The notes below the pieces were generated by a model. That model had not been told where the DNA came from. It searched no databases and worked only from the letters and a program-made list of their open reading frames with translations. Shown in pieces: positions 1-8,779 of a DNA stretch of 64,000 bases. The stretch covers positions 62,001 through 126,000 of the forward strand of contig NZ_JABCJE010000010.1 of assembly GCF_013377535.1 (NCBI RefSeq), given 5' to 3'. Position 1 is the stretch's first letter; each line of letters starts with the position of its first letter. The translations under genes were made by a program, and so were the position numbers. Source of the DNA: Donghicola mangrovi (GTDB taxonomy: Bacteria > Pseudomonadota > Alphaproteobacteria > Rhodobacterales > Rhodobacteraceae).

Positions 1-246
1 ACCCAACTTGATGAGTTGAACATCATCGATCTCAAGGTGATCATTGGCAAAGCTGGGGAGTTGGTCGTCTCGGCCGGCTTCCAGGACGCGAAGACCCTCA
101 AGAAAGCCGACGGTTTCTTTGCCGAGATGATTGAGACGATGAAAAAATCGTTCCTGTTCCGCGTAAACGTCTTTGACGCGGTGGCAGTGATGAACCTGAA
201 CGCCGAAGCGATCGAAGCCAAAACATCGGCCCGCGCTGCGGCCTGA
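1..246 (+). CDS. 3' end of an unidentified protein gene (partial)
   Basis: The frame is open from the first base of the window and ends at a TGA at 244-246, so at least 81 C-terminal residues are visible and the true start probably lies upstream; an in-frame TTG at 16 is a weak alternative. The visible part is mixed hydrophobic/charged with an alanine-rich tail and no motif I recognise. It is followed by a clear intrinsic terminator at 278-310, which supports a real gene end here. No function is proposed. Confidence 0.6.
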   Translation, partial: TQLDELNIIDLKVIIGKAGELVVSAGFQDAKTLKKADGFFAEMIETMKKSFLFRVNVFDAVAVMNLNAEAIEAKTSARAAA

Positions 247-277
247 CACACCCGAAGGAACCCAAGCCTTTGGCCAG

Positions 278-310
278 ACGCCCCGCCCTCGTGCGGGGCG
301 TTTTTCTTTT
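278..310 (+). terminator. Intrinsic terminator after the first gene
   Basis: Stem ACGCCCCG (278-285) pairs with CGGGGCGT (294-301) and is followed by a T-rich run to 310. It lies 32 bases after the preceding stop and separates that gene from the replication operon. The remaining bases up to repA (311-534) hold no gene; a repA promoter must lie there, but I could not pick one with confidence. Confidence 0.85.
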
Positions 311-534
311 GGCGATTCTGCTTCTGTCGGACGATGCTGGCGCGATGGGCCGTCTTTGGGCGGGGCGGACCCCCATGAATCCTCGCCAAAGGGCTAGGAA
401 TCCGGTGCGGAAACCGCGCATTTTCAAAAAGTGCTTGTCAGACTCGGTGAGCGTAGGCCATTAATTACGCTAACTACAGAATATGACGCCGATTACCGTA
501 ACAAACGGCATCGCACCGAGGGCAGACAGAACGG

Positions 535-1710
535 ATGGCACAACAGGGCCGCATAGATCTATTGGTCGGGCAGCATGCTGCAAGCTTGTCAGAAAGACTG
601 CAAGCCCATCGCACGCAGCTGTTCCCCCCTGACACGCGCCGTGCCCTGCGCAAGTTCACCAGCGGTGAGGTCGCGACCCTGCTTGGGGTCAAAGACGCTT
701 ATCTGCGCAAACTTCATCTGGATGGTCGCGGCCCAGAGCCGGAAATTCGCACGGGCGGGCGGCGGTACTATTCCACCGAGGATATTCAGGCCCTGCGGCA
801 GATGCTGGAAAAGGGCGCCAAAGTCCCAGGCACCTATCTGCCGGGCAGGACCGAAGGGAACCACCTACAGGTCATCACTGTGATCAACTTCAAGGGCGGG
901 TCGGGGAAAACCACGACTTCCGCCCATTTGGCGCAGAAGCTGGCCTTGGACGGGTATCGCGTGCTGGCGATTGATCTGGACCCTCAGGCCAGCCTGTCGG
1001 CCTTGCACGGGTTCCAGCCGGAATTCGATCTGCCCGATGGCGGGACGCTCTATGATGCGATCCGGTATGACGATCCGGTGCCGTTGGCAGATGTCATCCA
1101 GAAAACTTACTTTACCAACCTCGACATCATTCCGGGCAATCTGGACCTGATGGAGTTCGAGCACGACACGCCCAAGGCCTTGGCCGAGCGGTCGGGCGAT
1201 CTGTTTTTCACCCGCGTGGGCGAGAAGCTAGCCGAGGTCGAGGCGAACTATGACGTGGTGGTCATCGACTGTCCGCCGCAGCTCGGGTTCCTGACCATGT
1301 CGGCCTTGTCTGCGGCGACGGCGGTACTGGTGACCGTCCATCCGCAGATGCTGGACGTGATGTCCATGTGTCAGTTCCTGCTCATGACCTCGAACCTTCT
1401 CGGCGTTGTGGCCGAGGCCGGGGGCGACATGTCCTATGACTGGCTGCGGTATTTGGTGACGCGCTATGAGCCCGGTGACGGGCCGCAGAACCAGATGGTC
1501 AGTTTCATGCGGTCGATGTTCGGCGAACATGTGCTGAACCACACCGCCCTGAAATCCACCGCGATCAGTGACGCCGGGATCACCAAGCAGACCCTCTATG
1601 AGGTCGAAAAGGGCCAGTTCCACCGCGCAACCTATGAGCGCGCGATGGAGAGCCTGAACTCGGTGAACTCGGAAATCGAGGATCTGATCCAGAAGGCATG
1701 GGGACGCTGA
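535..1710 (+). CDS. repA: RepA, ParA-type partition ATPase of the repABC operon
   Basis: RepA is the ParA-family ATPase that, with RepB, segregates the replicon and represses the rep operon. The 391-residue protein has a MerR-like helix-turn-helix at about residues 40-90. A deviant Walker A (KGGSGKTT, 120-127) follows, then the A' motif IDLDPQ (146-151) and a Walker B-like VVVIDCPP near 240. Length and order fit RepA proteins of alphaproteobacterial repABC plasmids. The stop overlaps the repB start (TGATG), and repB and repC follow, giving the canonical repA-repB-repC order. Autoregulation through the N-terminal HTH is expected from the family, not shown here. Confidence 0.95.
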   Translation: MAQQGRIDLLVGQHAASLSERLQAHRTQLFPPDTRRALRKFTSGEVATLLGVKDAYLRKLHLDGRGPEPEIRTGGRRYYSTEDIQALRQMLEKGAKVPGTYLPGRTEGNHLQVITVINFKGGSGKTTTSAHLAQKLALDGYRVLAIDLDPQASLSALHGFQPEFDLPDGGTLYDAIRYDDPVPLADVIQKTYFTNLDIIPGNLDLMEFEHDTPKALAERSGDLFFTRVGEKLAEVEANYDVVVIDCPPQLGFLTMSALSAATAVLVTVHPQMLDVMSMCQFLLMTSNLLGVVAEAGGDMSYDWLRYLVTRYEPGDGPQNQMVSFMRSMFGEHVLNHTALKSTAISDAGITKQTLYEVEKGQFHRATYERAMESLNSVNSEIEDLIQKAWGR

Positions 1711-2621
1711 TGGCACGCAAGAACCTGCTTGGAAATCTATCAGGACCGGCCGGTGCCGATGCCCCTGCCCCCGCAAAGCCCCGTCGCACGACCGGGGCTA
1801 TTGGCGCTGTGAGCCAGCAGATCGCTGACCTGAAGACCCGCGCCTTGGCCGAGATCCCGCCCGAACTGATCGACGACGCGGGTCTGAAAGACCGTCTGGA
1901 CGACGATCCCGAGGGACTGGCCGCGCTGGTTGCCTCGATCCGTGAATATGGTCAGCAGGTTCCGGTGCTGCTGCGGCAATCGCCGACGGACGGAAACCGT
2001 TACGAGATCGTCTATGGCCGTCGCCGTGTGGCCGCCCTGCGTGAATTGGGGATGCCCGTTCGTGCAATGGTGCGTGTTCTGAACGACCGCGACCTGATCG
2101 TCGCGCAGGGTCAGGAAAACGCCGCCCGCAAAGACCTGACCTTTATCGAAAAGGCGAACTTCGCCCGCCAGATGGTCGAGAACGGGTTCGACCGCAAAGT
2201 GATCTGCGACGCGCTGCACATCGACAAGACGGTGATCAGCCGGATGCTGTCGGTCACGGATGCGGTCCCCTATCCGATCATCATGGCGATCGGCGCGGCC
2301 CCCAGTGTGGGGCGCGATCGCTGGCTGTCCTTGGCCGCGCGGATCAAGGGGCGGCCCTTGGACCAGATCGTCGAGATGGCAGAGGGCAAGACCTCGGATG
2401 ACAGGTTTCAGTCGGTATTCGATGGGCTGGCCCCCGAGAAGCTGCCCAAACGCTCGTCCTCCAAGGAATTGCGCGCCCCGGATGGTACCGCCTTGGGCGA
2501 GGTTAGCCGCAAGGGCGACAAGACCGTGCTGACCCTAAAGGATCAGGATGGTTTCGATGACTGGCTGATCCAGAACTTCGACCGGATTCACCAAGAGTTC
2601 CTGAAAAACTCTGGCGATTAA
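1710..2621 (+). CDS. repB: RepB, ParB-type centromere-binding protein
   Basis: ParB-family protein of 303 residues that binds parS and partners RepA. I chose the ATG at 1710, overlapping the repA stop, because it gives the typical RepB start MARKNLL; an ATG at 1698 would add four residues. ParB boxes are visible: YGRRRVAALRELG (102-114) and GQENAARKDLT (134-144). A helix-turn-helix follows at about 160-181 (ICDALHIDKTVISRML). The likely binding sites are the two identical 16-bp palindromes flanking repC. Downstream is an intergenic region carrying an antisense RNA signature, as in other repABC loci. Confidence 0.95.
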   Translation: MARKNLLGNLSGPAGADAPAPAKPRRTTGAIGAVSQQIADLKTRALAEIPPELIDDAGLKDRLDDDPEGLAALVASIREYGQQVPVLLRQSPTDGNRYEIVYGRRRVAALRELGMPVRAMVRVLNDRDLIVAQGQENAARKDLTFIEKANFARQMVENGFDRKVICDALHIDKTVISRMLSVTDAVPYPIIMAIGAAPSVGRDRWLSLAARIKGRPLDQIVEMAEGKTSDDRFQSVFDGLAPEKLPKRSSSKELRAPDGTALGEVSRKGDKTVLTLKDQDGFDDWLIQNFDRIHQEFLKNSGD

Positions 2622-2680
2622 CCCGCGGCACAGACCGCAGAGCAGCAACAAGAAAAGGAGGCACGACACCCGGCACCAGA

Positions 2681-2731
2681 AAAGAAAAGACCCCCCAGGA
2701 CATACATCCCGAGAGGCCAATTCGTCTTAGC
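2681..2731 (-). ncRNA. Predicted antisense ctRNA between repB and repC
   Basis: On the minus strand a TTGACA (2762-2767) sits 18 bases from TAGGTT (2738-2743), a possible sigma-70 promoter that would start an RNA near 2731. About 40 bases on, a 10-bp stem (2691-2700 with 2707-2716, loop 2701-2706, some G-U pairs) is followed by a minus-strand T tract (2681-2690), an intrinsic terminator. A small counter-transcribed RNA in exactly this interval controls repC in known repABC plasmids. Ends are approximate; the assignment rests on position plus the promoter/terminator pattern. Confidence 0.55.
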
Positions 2732-2752
2732 ATTTCGAACCTACCCTTGGGA

Positions 2753-2768
2753 GTTGACAGCTGTCAAC
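2753..2768. promoter_or_regulatory. parS-like palindrome upstream of repC (copy 1)
   Basis: Perfect 16-bp palindrome GTTGACAGCTGTCAAC. It has the GTT...AAC ends typical of repABC parS sites and occurs only twice in the window, on either side of repC. It also contains the TTGACA proposed as the -35 box of the antisense RNA, so RepB binding could affect that promoter. Confidence 0.8.
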
Positions 2769-2797
2769 CATCGTTGAGTCGATGGGGCGGGATTTTT
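2768..2797 (+). terminator. Attenuator-like hairpin upstream of repC
   Basis: CCATCG (2768-2773) and CGATGG (2780-2785) form a perfect stem with a six-base loop. GGCGGGA and five Ts follow, ending 18 bases before the repC start. In repABC systems a hairpin here forms when the ctRNA binds the leader and ends transcription before repC. The role is inferred from that precedent. Confidence 0.5.
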
Positions 2798-2815
2798 GTG
2801 TCGTCGTGACAAAAA

Positions 2816-4000
2816 ATGGAACACATCTCAACGACGCCCTTTGGGCGGCGACCGGTTTCCGCCGGTCACTTGGCGGCTCAGGCTATGCTCGAGGCGCCGA
2901 TCCCTGAAGTCGTGCCTGACAAATGGACCATCATCAAAGAGCTGACAGCAGCACGGATGGCATTCGGCGTGTCTGATCGCGACTTGGCGGTTCTGCACGC
3001 GCTGGTCAGCTTTCATCCGCACGACAGTCTCTCGGACGGAGAGGGCACGATTGTCTTTCCATCCAACGCCGTGCTCTCGGAGCGCGCCCACGGCATGGCA
3101 GAAAGCACGCTGCGCCGGCATCTGGCCGCGTTGGTCAAAGCGCAACTGATCATTCGTCACGACAGTCCCAACGGCAAGCGATACGCGGCGCGCGGGATGG
3201 ACGGGGGGATCGACCGGGCGTTCGGCTTTGATCTGCGTCCGTTGCTGGTGCGCTTGCCCGAGATCGCTCAGGCCGCGTCAGAGGCTCGAGCGGCGGCTCT
3301 GCGCCTGAAGCGTCTGCGAGAGGCGGTTGTTCTGCGTTTGCGTGACGCGGCCAAACTGATCGAGTTTGGACAAGAAGAGACCCCAGCGAACTGGGACGAA
3401 GCAGAGGATCGTCTACGTCTGATCCAGCGCACTTTGCGCCGCAAGCTCTATGCAGATGAGTTGTCGGAACTGAACCGTCAAAGCGAAGCTTTGCTTGGGG
3501 ACGTCAACACACTGCTTTCTGCCAATAAAACAGAAAATATGAACGGCAATGCCGCGCTTAATGAGCGGCACTTACAATATTCAAACCTACAACAAAAAGA
3601 TTCTGAACCTTCCTTAGAAAAGGAAGAGGCGGCGCCGGTCGAGCTTACTCCGGACCCGAAGGCCAAGCCGAAGCTTCCGCTCTACTTGGTGCTCAAGGCC
3701 TGCCCTGATCTGATGGACTATGTTCCGTCAGGGATTTCGAGTTGGGCGGAACTTGTGGCAGCTGCCAGCTTTGTCAGGCCGATGCTCGGGATTTCCGAGG
3801 ATGCTTGGCAAAGGGCCCAATCCGCGATGGGGGCGGATGCGGCCGCGATTACCATGGTCGGCATCCTTCAACGGGCGTCCGAGATCCGCAGTCCGGGCGG
3901 TTATCTGCGTGCATTGACCAGCAAAGCCGAAGATGGGGCCTTCTCTCCAGGGCCGATGATCATGGCCTTGCTGTCCACCGAGAATGAGAGGGCGAACTGA
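2816..4000 (+). CDS. repC: RepC replication initiator
   Basis: RepC starts replication of repABC plasmids; the origin is usually inside repC itself. The 394-residue protein shows the family's N-terminal start with GRRPVSAGHLAAQ and a winged-helix region around residues 80-125 (FPSNAVLSERAHGMAESTLRRHLAALV, then SPNGKRYAARG). A variable linker leads to a C-terminal helical domain. The ATG at 2816 has no good Shine-Dalgarno, and translation may be limited by the leader structure upstream. Identical palindromes lie 47 bases before its start and 31 bases after its stop. Confidence 0.95.
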   Translation: MEHISTTPFGRRPVSAGHLAAQAMLEAPIPEVVPDKWTIIKELTAARMAFGVSDRDLAVLHALVSFHPHDSLSDGEGTIVFPSNAVLSERAHGMAESTLRRHLAALVKAQLIIRHDSPNGKRYAARGMDGGIDRAFGFDLRPLLVRLPEIAQAASEARAAALRLKRLREAVVLRLRDAAKLIEFGQEETPANWDEAEDRLRLIQRTLRRKLYADELSELNRQSEALLGDVNTLLSANKTENMNGNAALNERHLQYSNLQQKDSEPSLEKEEAAPVELTPDPKAKPKLPLYLVLKACPDLMDYVPSGISSWAELVAAASFVRPMLGISEDAWQRAQSAMGADAAAITMVGILQRASEIRSPGGYLRALTSKAEDGAFSPGPMIMALLSTENERAN

Positions 4001-4031
4001 TGGTGACGCGTGTTGACGGGCCCTTGGCAAT

Positions 4032-4047
4032 GTTGACAGCTGTCAAC
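4032..4047. promoter_or_regulatory. parS-like palindrome downstream of repC (copy 2)
   Basis: Second exact copy of GTTGACAGCTGTCAAC. The 4001-4335 interval that holds it has no convincing gene. Apart from this site it shows only an imperfect inverted repeat near 4248-4280 just before the second partition operon, which could be an operator for it. Confidence 0.8.
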
Positions 4048-4335
4048 TTGACGCTCGGTGCCGTTTTTCTAGAGCCTGCGGGATTTGGCGTCTCAGCCCT
4101 TCGACTAGGTGGCGAAACGTCCTTCGGGATTATTTCGCGATTTCTGTCGAAAAGCGTTCTGAGCAGGATGTTGTGGGAATCGAGATGTTAGGTTTTCGTT
4201 CGACACAACATGTGGGTCGTTTGTACGGGCCAAATCCTGCATCAAACGCTTTTCCCGAGAACGAAAAGTTTTGCGTTGGACGTTGTTTCAGCGTAAATTA
4301 ATCCAGAGCAGAAAATAACGTTGTGAGACTGGCCC

Positions 4336-5631
4336 GTGTACACCCACGAAGAGCTTAGCCAACTACAGGCCCAATCGCTGAAACTTCAGAGCTGGATCCG
4401 TCAGCAGACGTTCAGCCCGGAGAATATCAAGCGCCTTCGCCGGTTCTCGAGCTGGGAAGTCTCGGAGTTGATCCTCGGGATCAACCAGTCGACGTTTCGT
4501 GGGCGTCTTGTCGCGGACCCTGACCTGCCCGGTGGCGAGGTCGAGCCCGATGGCCGTCAGCGCTGGTTCACTCTGGACGAGATCAACGAACTGCGCCGCC
4601 GGATCAAGGTGAACCGCAAGTCGCTGATGCCCCCTAGGCCCGAAGGCAAACGGGCCTTCCGTGCGGCAATTGCCAACTTCAAAGGCGGCGCGGGGAAATC
4701 CACGGTCGCGCTGCATTTTGCCCATGCGGCGGCTCTGGATGGGTATCGCGTTTTGCTCGTGGATTTCGACCCTCAGGCGACCCTCTCGCATTCGATGGGC
4801 CTGACCGATGTGGCCGAAGAATACACCGTTTGGGGCATCATGGCCCGTGATCTGATCCGCGAAACCGACCGGATGAATGCGGCGGTTGTCGGCGCGGCCA
4901 GCGGAACCGCCCTGCCCCAACGCAGCATTCCGGCCTCGATCCGCGAAATGGGGCTGGACGCCCTGCGCCCTGCGGATTTCATCAAGCCCACGGCGTGGAG
5001 CACCATCGACGTTGTTCCCAGCTGCGCGAATGCGGCGTTCGTCGAATTCGCCAGCGCGCAGTATCGCCATCTGAACCCGGAATGGAGCTTCTTTGCCTGC
5101 GTTTCGCGGTATTTGGACAGCCTGCCCGATGACGCCTATGACCTGATCATTTTCGACTGCCCGCCGGCGATCGGCTATCAGTCCATGAATGCAGTTTTCG
5201 CGGCGGACATGCTCTATATCCCATCCGGCCCGGGCTATTGGGAATATGACTCGACCACCAGCTTCATCGGTCAGCTTGCCGAAGCGTTGGAGGACCTGTC
5301 CGCCGGATACCAAGGCAGTGTTCCGGGCTGCAACATGACCCTGCCCAAGGCCTTCGCCGACATCAAATTCCTGATGACCCGCTTCGAGACCGGCAACGAA
5401 CTGCACCGCGCAATGTATGAGGCGTTCCAGAAGGTGTTCGGCGAGCATGTCACCGAACATCCCGTTGAAATGACCCGTGCGGTCGAGCAATCGGGTCGTT
5501 TTTTGGCCTCGGTCTATGAAATCGACTACCGCGACATGACCCGCGAGACGTGGCGCCGTGCCCGTGCCAGCTTTGACCGCGCCTACGAGGAATTCCGCGG
5601 CAATATCGTCAACGCTTGGGACAAGATCTGA
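4336..5631 (+). CDS. Second ParA/RepA-type partition ATPase
   Basis: A 431-residue ParA homologue, built like RepA but clearly divergent. It has an N-terminal MerR-like HTH (about 36-90, RRFSSWEVSELILGINQSTFRGRL), a deviant Walker A KGGAGKST (116-123), LVDFDPQAT shortly after, and LIIFDCPPAIG as Walker B. It is longer than the first RepA, with extra sequence between the A' and B motifs. The start is a GTG with a weak ribosome site. It forms a two-gene operon with the ParB 11 bases downstream. No replicase follows, so it is a partition-only module, perhaps from a fused second plasmid. Confidence 0.9.
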   Translation: MYTHEELSQLQAQSLKLQSWIRQQTFSPENIKRLRRFSSWEVSELILGINQSTFRGRLVADPDLPGGEVEPDGRQRWFTLDEINELRRRIKVNRKSLMPPRPEGKRAFRAAIANFKGGAGKSTVALHFAHAAALDGYRVLLVDFDPQATLSHSMGLTDVAEEYTVWGIMARDLIRETDRMNAAVVGAASGTALPQRSIPASIREMGLDALRPADFIKPTAWSTIDVVPSCANAAFVEFASAQYRHLNPEWSFFACVSRYLDSLPDDAYDLIIFDCPPAIGYQSMNAVFAADMLYIPSGPGYWEYDSTTSFIGQLAEALEDLSAGYQGSVPGCNMTLPKAFADIKFLMTRFETGNELHRAMYEAFQKVFGEHVTEHPVEMTRAVEQSGRFLASVYEIDYRDMTRETWRRARASFDRAYEEFRGNIVNAWDKI

Positions 5632-5642
5632 GGAGAACGACC

Positions 5643-6731
5643 ATGGCCAAGAAACGCCGGATGTTCGACATCAACATGCCCGAGGAACTGCCCGTCGCAG
5701 CCCCCGAGGTGCAAGTTCCCACTCAGGCCCCTGCCCCGCGCCGCGGACCGATGGCAACTGCCATTTCCGAAGCCGCGAACAGCACCCGTCAGCGACAGGA
5801 AGTCGAAGCGCAGATCCGTGCTGAAAATGACGCCTTGGCCCATGAACATGTCCGGCTCAAAGGCTTGGGTTTGGTCATGGAATTGGTGCCGCTGAACGCC
5901 ATTTCGACCAGTAAATTGACCCGCGACCGTGCCAAAGGGCCCGATCTGGAATTGGCAGAGTTGAAAGGCTCGATCGCCGATATCGGGTTGTCGAACCCGA
6001 TCCGTCTGGAGGCGCGCTCGGACGGGCTGTACGAGCTTATTCAGGGTTTCCGCCGCCTTAGCGCCTATCGCGAGCTGTTCGAAAACACCGGAGACGAGCG
6101 TTTTCAGGCCATTCCGGCGGTTGTTACCGAGCCCGGGGACAAGCTGGAGGATCTCTATCGCCGGATGGTGGACGAAAACCTCGTTCGCAAGGACATCTCG
6201 TTCGCGGAAATGGCGAAGCTGGCGCTGGAATACGCCAACGATCCCCAGACGGACGAGAGTGACGCCGACAAAGCCGTTGCGACCCTGTTCAAATCGGCCG
6301 GTTACCAGAAGCGCAGCTATATTCGGAATTTCATCCGGTTGGTGCGCGCGCTTGATGGCAGTCTGAAATATATGCCGGACATCCCGCGGGCTTTGGGTCT
6401 GTCCCTAGCGTCGCTGATTGAGGCTGATCCCGTTGCCGCAGACAAGATCGCGCTCGCGCTGAACACCAATCCGGGCCGTACCGCCGCCGAAGAGCTGGAA
6501 ATTTTGCGCGGCTTTGTCAAAGAAGACGCCCCCGCAAAGGTGACAGCTGCCAAAACGTCGGCCCGCCCTGCCCCGTCCAAGACCAGTTTCGCCCTGCCGA
6601 TGGCCAACGGTGCCGCCAAGTGCACCGCTGCCCAAGGCAAACTGGAAATCAAATTGGACCGAGATTTTTCCAACATCGATCAGTCGCGCCTTGAACAGGC
6701 GATCCGTCAGATGCTCGAAGCGTTGGAATAA
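5643..6731 (+). CDS. Second ParB-type partition protein
   Basis: ParB-family protein of 362 residues. The ATG at 5643 is preceded by GGAGA at good spacing and gives the start MAKKRRMFDINMP; an upstream in-frame start at 5616 overlaps the parA coding end and is less likely. The ParB core is seen as QGFRRLSAYREL (134-145) and MVDENLVRKDISFAEMAKLA (175-194), with a DNA-binding helical region after it. The sequence differs strongly from the first RepB, so it probably reads a different centromere. Candidates are the palindrome just after its stop or the three palindromes spread over 8.4-14.9 kb. Confidence 0.9.
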   Translation: MAKKRRMFDINMPEELPVAAPEVQVPTQAPAPRRGPMATAISEAANSTRQRQEVEAQIRAENDALAHEHVRLKGLGLVMELVPLNAISTSKLTRDRAKGPDLELAELKGSIADIGLSNPIRLEARSDGLYELIQGFRRLSAYRELFENTGDERFQAIPAVVTEPGDKLEDLYRRMVDENLVRKDISFAEMAKLALEYANDPQTDESDADKAVATLFKSAGYQKRSYIRNFIRLVRALDGSLKYMPDIPRALGLSLASLIEADPVAADKIALALNTNPGRTAAEELEILRGFVKEDAPAKVTAAKTSARPAPSKTSFALPMANGAAKCTAAQGKLEIKLDRDFSNIDQSRLEQAIRQMLEALE

Positions 6732-6734
6732 GAG

Positions 6735-6749
6735 TTCCCTATTAGGGAA
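6735..6749. promoter_or_regulatory. Palindrome TTCCCTATTAGGGAA after second parB
   Basis: Seven-base arms around one central base, starting three bases after the parB stop. It is a candidate centromere or autoregulatory site for the second ParAB pair. It shares TTCCC/GGGAA ends with the three palindromes further right, but the spacing differs by one base. Confidence 0.45.
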
Positions 6750-6761
6750 AAACTGCCTCAC

Positions 6762-6790
6762 TGCCCTCCGCTCGTCGGGGGGCATTTTTT
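6762..6790 (+). terminator. Intrinsic terminator of the second parAB operon
   Basis: TGCCCTCCG (6762-6770) pairs with CGGGGGGCA (6776-6784) through one G-T pair, followed by six Ts. It sits between the parB stop and the convergent histidine kinase. Confidence 0.8.
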
Positions 6791-6795
6791 GTGTC

Positions 6796-8301
6796 TTAGG
6801 TCAGGCCCAGTTTTGACAGGGGAAGTTCGCAGCGGAACTCGGTGCCAACCTTGCGGCCGGGTTCGGAGATGACGGCGATTTTGCCACCCAAAGCTTCGGT
6901 CAGGCGGGCCGCATAGGCCAGTCCCATGCCGTTTATCCCATCCTCGGCGCGGGCCCCGCGGAAGGGTTGGAACAGTTTCGTGTGCGCTGATTTTCGCAGC
7001 CCGGGGCCGTTATCCGTGACGCGGATCATCAAATCCGTGCCTCTTTTCTCCCAAGTCAGCTCGACTTTGGGCGCGGCGCTGTCGGCATATCGCACCGCGT
7101 TTTCGAGCAGATTGGACAGGATCGAGGCAAGCGCGCTTTCGTCTGTCGTGACGATCAGCTCTTCTCCATGAAGGGTTATGATCCGCTGCGCCGCATTCGG
7201 CATTGCCCCCACCAGATTTTCAGCCAGCAGGTTCAGGGCCACGTCCTGACGACGGGCGACAAAGCTGCCGAGCCGCACATATTCGACGAACGCATCCAGC
7301 CGCTCATAAAGGGCCTCGGCACGTTCGCTGATGATCCCTGCCCTTTGCTCCAGTTGTGCCAGATCCTGATGGCGGATGTCCTCGCGCATCCATTCGGCGG
7401 TTTGAACGATCCCGCGGGCCGGTGAGCGTAGGTCATGGGCCAAGGCATAGACGAGGTCCTGGATCACGGTGTTCTGGCGGATCAGTGTGCTGTTTCGACG
7501 CTCTAGCCGGTCCATCATGTTAAAGAAGACGTCTACCGCGTCGGCGATGACGCGCGCCCCCACGATCAGTGAGCCGATGATGGCGACATCGATCAGGATC
7601 AGGCCGATCTGCTTCTCTCCGAGATGGGAATAGAGATCGGACAGAATGAAATAGGCCATCCCCGGCAGCGGCAGCGAGATCGCTAGGACCCTCTGGTTTC
7701 GGGTCAGAGAGAAGCGCGCCAGTTCCGAGAGTGCGCTGACACTCAGGAGGATCGCGAGCGGGATAGACATGCCGTTTGTCGGTTGCCAATTGCCGGTGTG
7801 GGCGGAGTCATGAAGCCCGATTGTCGTCGAAAGCAGGCCAAAGGCCGGGACCAGCAGCACCATGATGTGACGCGACAGGTTCCGGAACGCCTCTGTCTGT
7901 TTTTGACTGGCGCTAAAGAGCGCGGCCATGCCTACGGTTAACGCTATTTCCGGGTCCATCAGATAGGCGGCGAGGCGCAGTTTGGACGGGTCCAGATAGC
8001 TACCTTGGAGGACCATCAGGGCGCACAGGTTGAATAAGCAGATCAGCGCGACCAACCGTCCGAGCCAGATGTTGATCGGCAGAGCATAATGGCTGCGCGT
8101 GCCGAACGCGAACAATGCCATCAGGGCCGCAACAGAGATCGCGTCGGGCAAAGTGCTGTTGAAAGCCCCGAGCGATGGCAGCAGTCCCCCCTGCCCTAGC
8201 AACGTTGCGCCAAGCACGATCAACGCCGCCGCGAGCAGCGACAAACGTATCGGTCTGCGCTGAGCATCGATCAGATCGAGAATTGGCGTTAATCTGGACA
8301 T
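6796..8301 (-). CDS. Membrane-bound sensor histidine kinase
   Basis: A 501-residue kinase with about seven hydrophobic segments in its first 250 residues. A HisKA domain follows (LVYALAHDLRSPARG, phospho-acceptor His near 288) and then an HATPase domain with N box NLLENAVRY, DNGPGL and GMGLAYAARL. The ATG at 8301 is preferred: a GGGA lies upstream and the protein begins just before the first membrane segment. Upstream in-frame codons to 8475 encode an unlikely leader that crosses a palindrome. No response regulator gene is near. The kinase core resembles that of the 9088-11244 kinase, suggesting a shared or remote partner. The signal sensed is unknown. Confidence 0.85.
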   Translation of the reverse strand: MSRLTPILDLIDAQRRPIRLSLLAAALIVLGATLLGQGGLLPSLGAFNSTLPDAISVAALMALFAFGTRSHYALPINIWLGRLVALICLFNLCALMVLQGSYLDPSKLRLAAYLMDPEIALTVGMAALFSASQKQTEAFRNLSRHIMVLLVPAFGLLSTTIGLHDSAHTGNWQPTNGMSIPLAILLSVSALSELARFSLTRNQRVLAISLPLPGMAYFILSDLYSHLGEKQIGLILIDVAIIGSLIVGARVIADAVDVFFNMMDRLERRNSTLIRQNTVIQDLVYALAHDLRSPARGIVQTAEWMREDIRHQDLAQLEQRAGIISERAEALYERLDAFVEYVRLGSFVARRQDVALNLLAENLVGAMPNAAQRIITLHGEELIVTTDESALASILSNLLENAVRYADSAAPKVELTWEKRGTDLMIRVTDNGPGLRKSAHTKLFQPFRGARAEDGINGMGLAYAARLTEALGGKIAVISEPGRKVGTEFRCELPLSKLGLT

Positions 8302-8435
8302 GTTGTTTCCCAACGGCGCGTGAGGGGGCGCCTTTGTAGGGAGGATAGCGCGGCGGGCGGGGCTAGCAGAGTCCAAACACACCTTCGGTCGTGCAAAGGT
8401 CAGTTTGCAGAAGGTGCGTGAGCATTCACCGGTTT

Positions 8436-8451
8436 CTTCCCCGTGGGGAAG
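8436..8451. promoter_or_regulatory. Palindrome CTTCCCCGTGGGGAAG (copy 1 of 3)
   Basis: Seven-base perfect arms around a GT centre, in the intergenic region between the divergent kinase and HPt-like genes. The rest of the 8302-8779 gap holds no credible gene. Two sister copies lie at 11406 and 14851 and none elsewhere in the window. Confidence 0.65.
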
Positions 8452-8779
8452 TGCTGAAGGGGCAGTGCATACCATATGATGTGTCGAATTTTGGTATTCG
8501 AGAGGGTATATAGTGAAGGGATGCTAGGCGATGGCGTTGTCGTACATTAAAGAAATATTCCAAAAACGTGATTAATGCGCCACTTCTGGAAGCAATGAAC
8601 TCCCTATCAACATGATAAAAATGCAATCAGAGGCTGAATAACCCTTAGATTAGCGAATTTTTATGATCTTTAGGGGATATCTGGGCCCGTCTCGCGCCGA
8701 GTGCTACCTTTCTAGCGCTATTCAATACTTGGATTGGGGGGTAATTTGTACCTCAAATCAGTATTTAATGTGTTTCCCA

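Noticed and set aside
4000-4191. Small open frame after repC
   Set aside because: It runs through the parS palindrome, has no recognisable motif and looks like a chance frame.
8302-8475. N-terminal extension of the first histidine kinase
   Set aside because: It crosses the 8436-8451 palindrome and adds a Cys/Arg/Pro-rich leader before a normal membrane start at 8301.
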